A stretch of DNA of 64,000 nucleotides from Marinirhabdus sp963793275 (GTDB lineage: Bacteria; Bacteroidota; Bacteroidia; Flavobacteriales; Flavobacteriaceae): assembly GCA_963793275.1 (NCBI GenBank), contig CAWBZL010000003.1, positions 558,001-622,000 on the forward strand, read 5' to 3'. Of this stretch, positions 51,142 to 60,405 are shown one piece after another. Position numbers and translations under genes: made by a program. The notes under the pieces were generated by a model. That model worked only from the letters and a program-made list of their open reading frames with translations, did no database searches and was not told the origin of the DNA. The first letter of the stretch is position 1. Each line of letters begins with the position of its first letter.

Positions 51142-52852
51142 ATGAAGATAGCCATTATTGGTTTTGGACCCCGCGGTCTTGCCTGCCTGGAAAATTTGAT
51201 TTTGACCCTTAGCAGAACAAAAGGTCATACAAAAATTGAACTTTTAATTTTTGAACCTTCTGAGAATTTGGGTACGGGTAAAGCCTGGGATATCAATCAG
51301 CCGGATACTAACTACATTAATATTTCAGACCACGCCCTGCAAGACTTAAAAGGCAGGGAGAAAATTATCTGGGGAAAGATAAAAGTACCTTCATTTCCTT
51401 CGTATACGCAATGGTGCCTTACAAATGAAAAGATAGAAAATATAGCCGGAGATAAAGATGTATATCCGCCTCGTTCACAGATGGGACGGTATCTTATCGA
51501 GCGAGCCAAAAGTATTTGCGGTGTTTTGCGAGATCATAAGTTGCTGGAAATTAAGAAGGAAATGGTACAATCTATCCGTTATAAAGAGGGTAGGGTTTAT
51601 ATAAAATATAATGCTGAGCAAATAATAGTTTCAGAATGTCTGTTAACTATAGGGCACATTCCTGAAAAAGATAGTGAGGAGACCGTTGCATTTAAAAAAC
51701 ACGCCAAAAATGAAGGAATTAGCTATGTTCATAATCCGTATGAAACAGAGATCGCTCAACAGGATATGCCTGGCAACATAGTAGCAATAAAAGGTTTCGG
51801 GCTTTCTATGTTAGATATCACGCGGCAACTAACCTGTGCTGGTTTTGGAACATTTCAGAAAAAGAAAAACAGTGAGTACTTAGAGTTTACAGCTAAAAAT
51901 GGCTGTGTTGCTAGTATTATACCGTATAGTTTTGACGGATTGCCCTGTGTTCCTAAACCCTTTGGAAGAAAGGTAGACAGTACTTTTGAACCAACACAGC
52001 ATCAAAAAAATACTTTTGAACTGGCACTTCGGAATGGATTGGTCTTGCCTGAAAAAATTAAAAGCCTGGATTTCCTGCTGGACGCTTTTGCCCAAGTTGC
52101 AGTATCAATTTTTTTAAAAAATAACGAAGTTGATACCGAAGAAAAAGAAATTATGAATCTCACTAAGAAATGGCTACACGATCCTGAAACTTCACATTCA
52201 TTACTACTTGATACAAAGCTTTCGGTGGTGGCTTATATGAAACAAACGGTAGAAATGGCCTGGGGTGAAATTCCTCCAACATTAGATTTTACGATTGGTC
52301 AGGTTTGGAGACATTTGCAACCCATTATGTATCGTATGTTTGCCTTTTCGGGAATGTCTGGTACGCTCATGAGTACGCTTGTGAAAATAGACCAGGCAAC
52401 CAAACGCTATTCGTTTGGACACTCCTGTAGAAAGTATTTTACAACTATTGGCTTTACACGAAGCTAACATATTAAACCTGAATTTTATAAACGATCCGCA
52501 AGTTTCAACTGTTACAGGAGGATGGAAGCTGGAGAAGGATGGTAAAAGTAAAACGGTGCCTACCATGTATAATTCAGTTATGGATGGAACCAAACTGTTA
52601 GAAATGGACAGCTTGCTATTAAAATCTCTGTGTACAGAAAATCTAATTCAACCCGTTCATACAGCATTGGGCATCTTAACCCATCCAGACGGTACGGTAG
52701 TTTCAAAAACAAGAGGTGAAGTAGTACCAATTTCTGTTCTTGGCAGAAATGCAAAAGGAAGTATTTTGGGAACTGACGCTATCTTAGAGTGCTTTAGCCC
52801 CGAAACCCACGACTGGGCGAGAGGGATTTTAGAAAGAAATAAATTGTACTAA
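51142..52852 (+). pseudogene. FAD/NAD(P)-binding protein (HpyO-like), one frameshift
   Basis: Two frames form one protein of about 570 residues. The first (51142-52467) starts KIAIIGFGPRGLACLENLIL (FAD dinucleotide loop), has DINQPDTNYINISDHALQDL and VAIKGFGLSMLDITRQL. It leaves the frame at RYSFGHSCRK. The second (52415-52852) carries on as VESILQLLALHEANILNLNF. Deleting one base of GGACACTCCTG restores RYSFGPPVESILQLLA, which is the family's FGPP motif. So either a single-base indel has inactivated the gene or the read is in error. Members are flavoprotein monooxygenase-like enzymes of unclear substrate. Confidence 0.85.
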
Positions 52853-52942
52853 TCCACATCGCTTCTTTTACTCATAAAGTTATAATAAAGCTGAAGGCAA
52901 TGAGATCGCTTATTGTAGCTTTACGTAACTAAATAAAATACT

Positions 52943-53764
52943 ATGAAAAACAAAACAATTATGATCACGGGCGCAGGTTCGGGATTAGGAAAAGGGCTGG
53001 CATTCGGACTCGCAAAAAAAGGACATTATGTATTGGCCGGAGTACACGTATGGGAACAAAAATCTGCATTATTGGAAGAAATTGAAAAGCACGGTCTAGA
53101 AGAGAATATTGAAATTTTAAAACTTGATATAACAGACCCGATGGACTGCAATAATGCTTATAATTACGAGGTAGATATTCTGGTAAACAACGCAGGAATG
53201 GGTTATTCCGGACCTGTTGCCGAAATGCCCGTAGGTTTATTAAGAGAAGTAATGGAGGTGAATGTGTTTTCCAGTCTGGAGTTTTCGCAACCCATTATCA
53301 GGCAGATGGTGGAAAGAAAAGAAGGTAAAGTAATCTTTGTGTCTTCTGTAGCTGGATTAACAACTTCTCCGTATCTGGGTGCTTACAATGCATCCAAACA
53401 TGCGTTGGAATCTATAGCGCAGAGTATGCGTGACGAGTTACACGAATTTGGAGTACAGGTAGCAACTATAAATCCGGGACCTTACGAAACAGGTTTTAAC
53501 GATAGAATGTACGAGAATTTTACCCAGTGGTATGACGATGAAGAACTTTTTACATCTTCAGAAAAAATTATCGAAGCGAGTAAAGCACTACTGGAAAATC
53601 AGTACGATCCACAAGAGATGATCGATAAAATGGTAGAGGTAGTCCCAAAGGACTCTCATCCATTCAGGACTATTTTACCTAAAGAATTTGAAAAAAAATG
53701 TAAGGAATATCAGGCAGAACAATACAAACTAAAATGCGACGAAATTTCTGAAAGTAAAAAATAG
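52943..53764 (+). CDS. Short-chain dehydrogenase/reductase (SDR)
   Basis: 273 residues with the classical SDR pattern: MITGAGSGLGKGLAFGLAKK (cofactor loop), DILVNNAGMGYSG, VIFVSSVAGLTTSPYLG with Ser, and YNASKHALES with the catalytic Tyr and Lys. The enzyme reduces or oxidises an alcohol or ketone with NAD(P)H; the substrate is unknown. SDRs near photolyase genes are common in light-stress loci. Own transcript, ending at a strong terminator. Confidence 0.9.
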   Translation: MKNKTIMITGAGSGLGKGLAFGLAKKGHYVLAGVHVWEQKSALLEEIEKHGLEENIEILKLDITDPMDCNNAYNYEVDILVNNAGMGYSGPVAEMPVGLLREVMEVNVFSSLEFSQPIIRQMVERKEGKVIFVSSVAGLTTSPYLGAYNASKHALESIAQSMRDELHEFGVQVATINPGPYETGFNDRMYENFTQWYDDEELFTSSEKIIEASKALLENQYDPQEMIDKMVEVVPKDSHPFRTILPKEFEKKCKEYQAEQYKLKCDEISESKK

Positions 53765-53780
53765 CTTCAGGCACTTAAAA

Positions 53781-53811
53781 AAAAAGCCGCTCCAAACAGG
53801 AGCGGCTTTTT
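53781..53811. terminator. Terminator between SDR gene and nuclease gene
   Basis: AAAAAGCCGCTCC and GGAGCGGCTTTTT pair perfectly over 13 bases around AAACA, with A and T runs on the two sides. It can end transcription from both directions. Confidence 0.9.
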
Positions 53812-53828
53812 ACTTAGTAGATGAACAT

Positions 53829-56800
53829 TTATTTTTTCACCATTCGCTTTGTTATAATTCCGGTTTCACCTTGTATTGTGACAAGATAAACCCCGGAAGC
53901 AAGCTGTGAAACATCAAATTGAGTTTCCGAAGCCATATCAGTTAAGTTAAAATGCTGTATCGTTTTACCGCTCACATCACGAATCGTGGCGCTTTGCAAC
54001 CCATCATTCGTTTTGTTTATAAGCGTGATAGTTCCGGTTGTTGGATTTGGGTATAAAACAATTCCGTTTTCCAGTGATACATCGGCTACTCCTAAGGTGA
54101 GTTCTACGGTTATTTCTATAGAACAGGTTTGTTCATTGCCGGCATCATCTGTCGCAGTGATGGTTACGGTGGTAGTTCCTTCCTCCAAGAGTGTTCCAGC
54201 TACCGGATCCTGTGAAGTAACCGTTACCGGGTCTGTACAATTATCCACGGCGGTAGCATCTCCTGTTGCAAAATAATCCGGTAACATATATTGTGTTATT
54301 CCTGCATCCAATACTATAGTCTGGTCTGTAGGGCAGGTAAGTACAGGTGCTTCTTCATCGGTTACCGTAATGGTAAATATACAGATGGATTCATTGCCTG
54401 CAGCGTCTGTGGCAGTAAATTCGATAGTACTAACACCTACCGGGAATGCACTTCCGGAAGGGTCTCCATTGGTTTGAAGTACCGATACCAGATCGCCATT
54501 CACATCTGTCGCAGTAGCATCGTCAAACGCTACTACGGCACTACATTCACCTGCATCATTCACTACTGCAATATCAGCAGGACAAGTTATTACCGGCGCA
54601 ACACTTAGTTCAATTCCTACTAAAACTGCATCGTGGTCTGATGCTCTATAAGCGTTTGGCTCATAGATAGGTAGCGCACTGGATTCTCTTTCGAATGAAG
54701 CTTCTCCTGCATCCTGAATATCATCATTATAATCGAACAAATTAATTTCGTCTGCATTAATATGCCATATCGTAGTACCCGTAACCTGCGTTGTCAAACT
54801 AGCCGAAGATAATGCATAATCCAGATACCCTAATTGCCCGTCAAACACAAAGCTATAGGCATCGGCTCCCTGATAGTCTTCAATTAAATTGTTGTAATCA
54901 TCGGCAGTGGCACTGGTATCATCCGACCCTACTAAGATGTTATCGATAGGATCTTCATTTTTATAGGAGTTTAAATCACCAATAATTAAGAAATCGGTAT
55001 CACCACTAGCTGTTGGGTCTGTTGCTAACCAATCTACAAGGGCAGCAGCAGCTTCGGCTCTGGTTACGTTACAGTTTCCAGCCCCGTCATTTAAATCCGG
55101 ATCACCATCTGCAGCACAGGAAGATCCTTTCGATTTTAAATGATTTACCACTACGGTTAGTACTTCGTCCGTAGCTGTTTGCTTAAACGATTGTGCTAAG
55201 GCAGGACGATTTCGGTTGTCATCATAACGCGGATCTACGCTACCATCTAAAATGGCAAAAGCTCCTTCCAGACTTACCGTTGCTGTGTTGTAAATAAATG
55301 CTACGGCAATTTCGTCTGTTCCTATTACTCCTGCATCCAGGGCAGCGTAGGTTGCAGTACAGGTCGCATTAATTCCGTTGGTACCGTTTAATAGATCGTT
55401 CAGGGCAGTGGTTCCGTTGTTTTCTATTTCAATTAAACCTACAATATCTGCATTCAACCCACAGATAGCAGCTGCTATTTTCTCACGTTGTCTGTCCAAT
55501 TCAGCAATACTGTTGGCACCTCTTTCATTCAGTGTAGTGAAGTAATTTAATACATTAAAACTTGCTACTTTAAGCGATCCACCTACATCTTCGGGCATAG
55601 TCGATCTTGGATTCTCGCTAGTAAAATCGTAATTGAATTCGCTAAGAACGGGTCTTATTCTCCAGGCATCGGTTCCGCTCTGGCCAGCAAACGACCAGTG
55701 CATGATCCCGGTAAGGTTGCTTATCTGATCCCCACCACGAATAAAGTTGGTGTTGCTCAATCCCGGACGCGGGTAGAAATACGGAGTGTCTGTTGGTCCA
55801 GAGGTTGGAGCGTTCTGGATATTGTTATCGTCGTCCAGAATAATACGTGAGGACTCCAATTGCGCTAAATACGCAGCATAGCCTGCCACATCTGGTTCGT
55901 TGGTATCTGTAAATTGTTTTACGCGTTCGTTCGCATTTAATACTAATTGTCCGTAGCGCGCCAGTTCAAAATACTCGCTCACTACAAGATCTGTAGTATA
56001 CGTTACCAACATGCTTTCTACACTTTCGTAGGTAGCTTCCATATCGGTTCCGGCAGGAGCAGGTAATGTTAAGGTTGCAGGAGTTGGTAAGGTGTTTCCG
56101 TTGCTAACTATGGCAATGGTACCGCCACCTGTTATATCTATTTGTGTGGTTCCGAAGAACTCCACAGCTGTTCCGGTCACTTCAACCAGATCTCCCACGG
56201 CTACATTGGTAGGACAGGTTTCACAGAATACAAAAATACCTTCCGAAGTCATGGGATCCACATCTGTATCTGCATCTTCTTCCTGCAGAAAGAATCCGCG
56301 TAATTGAGTATTTGCCTGGAAGTCTCCTACTACGATAGCTGAAACAGTTACGGTAGTTCCTGCCACCGGACTGGTTCCCGTGTTTCCTTGTACTTCGCTA
56401 ATAAGTGATGTTGGTACCACTACAGGCGCACAGGTGTTCATCACTCCCGCTGTTGCAGCAGAAAGACACCAGGTAGCACTTAGATCTTCCGATGTTTCAT
56501 CATCTCCATTCACTCCGTTTCCAGTGCCGGACACTTCGGTACCTTCGGCGAAATCCTGTCTTTGGTAGGAATCTCCGGTGGCATGTGCCGTTGTTGCTAC
56601 CAGATCCTGGTTTGCAATTGGCGTATCGTTTGCGTAGGTACTTGTTGTACCATCGGCATCCGGGCCGTCTATGCTTATTCCTGTTTTATCCACCGCTTCA
56701 TCAGTATCGCCCCAAAGCACGTAGTCAAGGTCTGTTACCAGATCACTTTCGCCGTCCCAATAAAATAAAATAGCTACTTCACCACCATTGGTTAAACCAC

Positions 56801-58562
56801 CCTGGCCGTTTATAGATCCTGGCAGTCCTTCCAGCATATCTGGAATTCCATCGGCTGTTGCCCCGTCTTCGTATAACTCGTACGTAGGGTCTGTTCCATA
56901 GGTAGTGTTATAATTGTTAGATCCTGCAATAGCAACAGTTTGATAGGCATTTGGAGCAATGGTCGCGCCATTTGGGAAACGAGCTAAAAAGTCTCCAAAA
57001 CCACCACCACCAGCGTTGGCTCCGGTTACTATATTATAGTAGTACGCACCACCACCTGCAAAGGTTGCATCGGTTAGGTATACGTTTGTTAAATCTACAG
57101 CGGTAGCATTCGGGTTAAATATTTCAATAAATTCCCCGGCGGTAGGGGTAACGGTAACTTCACTAATTAATAAAGGTAGTACAATCGCTCCCAGTGTCCC
57201 CGGAGAACCTATGTCGTTTCCGGTATTCGTATTGGCAACCATACTTGTATAGCCTTCAAATAAAGGTGTTGCACCGCCATTTGTAGACAATGCCCAGTTA
57301 GCAGGATCGTCATTATCTGCGGTTAGATCTGTCAAGTAAATAGAAGACGCATTGTTGGTTGCAGGCCAAGGAGCTGCATTGTTGAAAGCTACATTATCCA
57401 GAACGTTTGCCTGTGTCTGGTTATCGCCGCTATACGAAGCAAAGTCTTCCCAGATCCCTACTGTATCCCCACTATTGTTCAAAGACATTGTAGTCCAGTT
57501 GGTCACAGGAATAAGCGCAACAGTTCCCCAGGCAGCGGTAAAATCGGCCTCGGTTAGTGCGTCTGCATTAAACAGCACTCCTGAAGATCCTGCGGCAATG
57601 GTTCCACCTGCGATATTTGGTACAGTATGAGCTGCACCGTTATTATCGTCAATAACATACCCTGTAAGATCCAGTGCTGTGGCACCCGGGTTGTACACCT
57701 CTACCCATTCCCATTCCGGTTCCGGACTGTTTGGGTTATACATAATTTCTGAAATTACCAAAGAAGCACTTGTAGCTCCTGAAATAGTAATGTTGTCTAT
57801 CCCCATAGGTTCCGATCCACTTGGGGTGCCGCTATAGCTTACACGGATATTCACGGAAGCTGCATCTATTCCGTTTAATAACGTAGAAGTATAGGTATCG
57901 AAGTTACCGGTTGCCGAATCACATTTATCCAGAAAACCAACCGGAGTTGCACTGCCATCTATAAATAATTCCAGTGGATCGTTTTCTGTTGGAATAAACC
58001 CTCCGTCCAGCGCGCGGTAGGTTTTGGAAGCGCTCTCATCTGTTGCTGCTCGAAATATTTCCTGATACGCACCACCATCTACGGCAGCTTCAATTAAAAA
58101 GCCATCGCTGGAACCTGTTTCAAAGTCGCCAATAGCAGCCAGGTCTATAGTTATTGCGCTAAGTGTTGCTGTGCCCCAACCGCTAAAGGTCCAGACAGCA
58201 TTGTTTACACCTACACCATCTGCATCATTTAAGGCAAAAAAGGCAGTAGTGTTTTGTCCTGCAATTCCGGAAGTATCTCCCGGGAAGTTGGTACCTGTTC
58301 TGGCACCGCTTACATCTTCAACAGTATCGTCGGCAACGTCAAAAGGCATTCCGTTGCCACCTAACTGGCCGTCTACAACACCAAAAACGTCGCCTCCGGT
58401 ACCTCCGGCCATTCCATATTCGGCTACGTTTGTCGTGGAAGTGAGGTTTACAGAATTACCGTCAAAATCTTCAAGGCCTAAGGTTGTTTGTGCGTAATTG
58501 TTTGATACACAAAAAAGTAAGGCAAATACAAAATACAAGGGGAGTTTTCTTTTCATTTTCAA
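53829..58562 (-). CDS. Large secreted nuclease with lamin-tail and HYR domains, type IX sorting
   Basis: 1577 residues, the largest gene here. Signal peptide (FVFALLFCVSNNYAQ). Domains by residue: beta-sandwich, 25-265; lamin-tail domain 1 (ISEIMYNPNSPEPEWEWVEV), 268-390; lamin-tail domain 2 (ISEVTVTPTAGEFIEIFNP), 465-620; OB-like domain, 715-820; endonuclease/exonuclease/phosphatase domain, about 997-1318, with GLIEIENN (metal Glu), VNHLKSKG, IGDLNSYKNEDP and YRASDHDAV (catalytic His and Asp); two HYR repeats, 1322-1488; type IX sorting domain from 1500 (VLYPNPTTGTITL) to the Lys-rich end. It is an extracellular nuclease for DNA uptake as nutrient or for clearing extracellular DNA. Confidence 0.93.
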   Translation of the reverse strand: MKMKRKLPLYFVFALLFCVSNNYAQTTLGLEDFDGNSVNLTSTTNVAEYGMAGGTGGDVFGVVDGQLGGNGMPFDVADDTVEDVSGARTGTNFPGDTSGIAGQNTTAFFALNDADGVGVNNAVWTFSGWGTATLSAITIDLAAIGDFETGSSDGFLIEAAVDGGAYQEIFRAATDESASKTYRALDGGFIPTENDPLELFIDGSATPVGFLDKCDSATGNFDTYTSTLLNGIDAASVNIRVSYSGTPSGSEPMGIDNITISGATSASLVISEIMYNPNSPEPEWEWVEVYNPGATALDLTGYVIDDNNGAAHTVPNIAGGTIAAGSSGVLFNADALTEADFTAAWGTVALIPVTNWTTMSLNNSGDTVGIWEDFASYSGDNQTQANVLDNVAFNNAAPWPATNNASSIYLTDLTADNDDPANWALSTNGGATPLFEGYTSMVANTNTGNDIGSPGTLGAIVLPLLISEVTVTPTAGEFIEIFNPNATAVDLTNVYLTDATFAGGGAYYYNIVTGANAGGGGFGDFLARFPNGATIAPNAYQTVAIAGSNNYNTTYGTDPTYELYEDGATADGIPDMLEGLPGSINGQGGLTNGGEVAILFYWDGESDLVTDLDYVLWGDTDEAVDKTGISIDGPDADGTTSTYANDTPIANQDLVATTAHATGDSYQRQDFAEGTEVSGTGNGVNGDDETSEDLSATWCLSAATAGVMNTCAPVVVPTSLISEVQGNTGTSPVAGTTVTVSAIVVGDFQANTQLRGFFLQEEDADTDVDPMTSEGIFVFCETCPTNVAVGDLVEVTGTAVEFFGTTQIDITGGGTIAIVSNGNTLPTPATLTLPAPAGTDMEATYESVESMLVTYTTDLVVSEYFELARYGQLVLNANERVKQFTDTNEPDVAGYAAYLAQLESSRIILDDDNNIQNAPTSGPTDTPYFYPRPGLSNTNFIRGGDQISNLTGIMHWSFAGQSGTDAWRIRPVLSEFNYDFTSENPRSTMPEDVGGSLKVASFNVLNYFTTLNERGANSIAELDRQREKIAAAICGLNADIVGLIEIENNGTTALNDLLNGTNGINATCTATYAALDAGVIGTDEIAVAFIYNTATVSLEGAFAILDGSVDPRYDDNRNRPALAQSFKQTATDEVLTVVVNHLKSKGSSCAADGDPDLNDGAGNCNVTRAEAAAALVDWLATDPTASGDTDFLIIGDLNSYKNEDPIDNILVGSDDTSATADDYNNLIEDYQGADAYSFVFDGQLGYLDYALSSASLTTQVTGTTIWHINADEINLFDYNDDIQDAGEASFERESSALPIYEPNAYRASDHDAVLVGIELSVAPVITCPADIAVVNDAGECSAVVAFDDATATDVNGDLVSVLQTNGDPSGSAFPVGVSTIEFTATDAAGNESICIFTITVTDEEAPVLTCPTDQTIVLDAGITQYMLPDYFATGDATAVDNCTDPVTVTSQDPVAGTLLEEGTTTVTITATDDAGNEQTCSIEITVELTLGVADVSLENGIVLYPNPTTGTITLINKTNDGLQSATIRDVSGKTIQHFNLTDMASETQFDVSQLASGVYLVTIQGETGIITKRMVKK

Positions 58563-58922
58563 TCGTTTAATTTTTATTTATAAGGTTGAATATCAGTAAA
58601 TTATATGCTTTATTTTAGCTACTGATTCGTGTCGCAAAAGTAAAAGGTCTCTACGTAAAAACCTTAGCGATTCCAGAAGTTTAACGTAGCGATAATATTG
58701 GCGTTCGATATAATTTTTTATTTTATTCATTATTCATTATTCATTATTCATTATTCAGCACTCAGCACTCAGCACTCAGCACTCAGCACTCAGCACTCAG
58801 TAATCATTTATCATAGATCATTTGTCTTTCGTCATTCGTCTTTTGTAATTCCTTCGCCAACTCCATTCGGCTCGTTAAAATCGTGTATCTTTAAACTTAA
58901 ATTAGTCCTCTTACTTTTATAT
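58563..58922. other. 360-base divergent gap dominated by heptad repeats
   Basis: Between two divergent genes. The first 160 bases should carry the promoter of the nuclease gene; TTTTACTTTTGC read on the minus strand near 58635 contains a TACTTTTG box. The rest is the heptad array. No coding content is seen. Confidence 0.45.
58723..58849 (+). repeat. Long heptad array, about 18 units
   Basis: Five copies of TTATTCA, six of GCACTCA, then seven degenerate 7-base units (GTAATCA, TTTATCA, TAGATCA, TTTGTCT, TTCGTCA, TTCGTCT, TTTGTAA). In this register most units end in TCA. The exact copies look recent, the flanking units old. It is in the divergent gap, not at a stop codon, unlike the arrays at 19.2 and 24.3 kb. 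Confidence 0.85.
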
Positions 58923-59867
58923 ATGAAATATTTGCCACTAGTTGCCTGTTTGCTGTTTGTCGTTTTTTCCGGTTGTAATGAGATAGATCCCAAAGGGGAG
59001 AAGGAGGTGCAGGCGTTTGTAACACAATGGAATAGCAACCACACACAACTAAAAGCACCCTATCTGGAACGTGATTATATGGATGTGGTGGAATACTACG
59101 GAAAAGAACGTACCAAAACACAGGTGCGGCAGGATAAACTGGTGTTGTTTGAGCAGTTTCCGGACTATACACAAGAAATTATTGATAACCAGCTCAGCAT
59201 TACCAAAGAAGATGGATTGTATCTGGTGGTCTTTACCAAGAAGGTAAGTTATAATGGCGTAGAAGGCGAATACGAATCGTATTTGTGGCTCATCCTAAAA
59301 AACGGAACCTATAAAATTGTACGCGAAGGGGTTGCTGAAAATGCTAAAAATCAGGATGCGGCTATTTTTCCTAAGTATCGGGAAATAAATATCTCAAAAT
59401 CCAGAAACAGGCAGTTGTTTGGTGATTTTAACGGGGACGGACTTTCAGATTATGCCTTTGTAATTAATCCTGAATTAGAGGCTACACCAAATGGTACCAA
59501 CCAAAACGACAGCCCCTGCATAGGCGATTGCGAAAGTGTGATCACCTTTAGCGCTCCGGGTTTAAACCCAATTACCATTGCAAATGCCTATCAATCGCAA
59601 TTGGAAAACCTAAAAGACCTTAACGGAGACGGCGCAGACGAGCTGGGCTTCTGGAATATAAAACCAGAAAGTAAAAGCCTTTATATTTTTAATGCTACCA
59701 ACAGCAAATTACTTACCCCTCCGGTAAGAATAAACACAGCGGTACATAAAAACCTATCCCTCATTGATGTTTTCAAAAAGACCGGCCCCGGAAAGATCAC
59801 CGTAACCCGTAGTAGTGAGGTGGATGGGAAATGGCTTTTAGTTAGTGAGGTAGTGGAGGTGGAGTGA
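58923..59867 (+). CDS. Lipoprotein with calcium-loop repeats
   Basis: 314 residues from the ATG at 58923 (KYLPLVACLLFVVFSGCNEI), a clear lipoprotein signal. The frame continues upstream through the repeats, but that is not coding in character. The first half is a helical, charged region. The second half has DFNGDGLSDYAFVI and DLNGDGADELGFW, which are FG-GAP/VCBS-type calcium-loop motifs, separated by beta-rich segments. No catalytic motif is seen. Probably an envelope lipoprotein; function unknown. The 3' end is GA- and G-rich. Confidence 0.78.
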   Translation: MKYLPLVACLLFVVFSGCNEIDPKGEKEVQAFVTQWNSNHTQLKAPYLERDYMDVVEYYGKERTKTQVRQDKLVLFEQFPDYTQEIIDNQLSITKEDGLYLVVFTKKVSYNGVEGEYESYLWLILKNGTYKIVREGVAENAKNQDAAIFPKYREINISKSRNRQLFGDFNGDGLSDYAFVINPELEATPNGTNQNDSPCIGDCESVITFSAPGLNPITIANAYQSQLENLKDLNGDGADELGFWNIKPESKSLYIFNATNSKLLTPPVRINTAVHKNLSLIDVFKKTGPGKITVTRSSEVDGKWLLVSEVVEVE

Positions 59868-60405
59868 TTGGAGGTTGGGATTAATTTAATTCATATACTA
59901 TTCGGTTTTTTTTCTTCTTTTAAAATCCAATCCAGTATTTGTTCTTCAATGGTAGCTTCATTACATAACTTGAAAAATTTTTATTAAATATGCTGTTTCT
60001 AATATTCCACACAGCATCATGCAACGAGGCGTACGTTATAGCCCAACTGTGTAAGATGCAAGATTGCGGGTAGTTTCACTCTGGAGTCTTCGTTAATACG
60101 CAGTAATTGATTTAACAGATGATTTTATATCATATTTGAAATCGATAGAATAATTTCTAATTATCACTATTCAATTATTTTTAATTTTTTAGAACCTAGC
60201 ACATCAAAAAAATCTCAAACCATTTATAAGGAATGGTAACGAACTGCAAATTAAGAGTTAAATCGAAAGACCTATAAAACAGGAAAAAGCGCAAGTTTTG
60301 TAAAAAGATTAGCAAGTTAAATGCTACGAATGTGTTCCAGAAAACTTATATTTAAGTATAGAAAGAGTGGTCACTTCAGAACGCTAATTCTCATAATAAA
60401 AACCA
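59868..60405. other. 538-base gap with gene relics
   Basis: No intact gene. On the minus strand a short frame ending at 59891 reads EATIEEQILDWILKEEK and has protein-like composition but no start. A second fragment at 60017-60124 resembles a restriction subunit. The right part, 60125-60405, is AT-rich and holds the leader of the glycosylase gene, with no other signal I can defend. Confidence 0.5.
60017..60124 (-). pseudogene. Relic resembling the N-terminus of a type I restriction R subunit
   Basis: A stop-to-stop fragment of 36 codons reading LLRINEDSRVKLPAILHL and then TQLGYNVRLVA. The EDSRVKxPAILHLxxLGY pattern is what I recall at the start of HsdR proteins. There is no Met start, and the frame closes on both sides. 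It may be all that is left of a lost restriction system. Identification is by memory of the motif only. Confidence 0.4.

Noticed and set aside
58723..58849. CRISPR array
   Set aside because: Units are 7 bases without spacers and no cas genes are present.
58698..58922. Coding extension of the lipoprotein frame through the heptad array
   Set aside because: The residues (HYSALSTQHSALSTQ) are only translation of the 7-base repeat; a perfect lipoprotein signal starts at 58923.
59980..60405. tRNA or other RNA gene in the gap
   Set aside because: No cloverleaf or T-loop (GGTTCGANTCC-like) sequence could be found on either strand.
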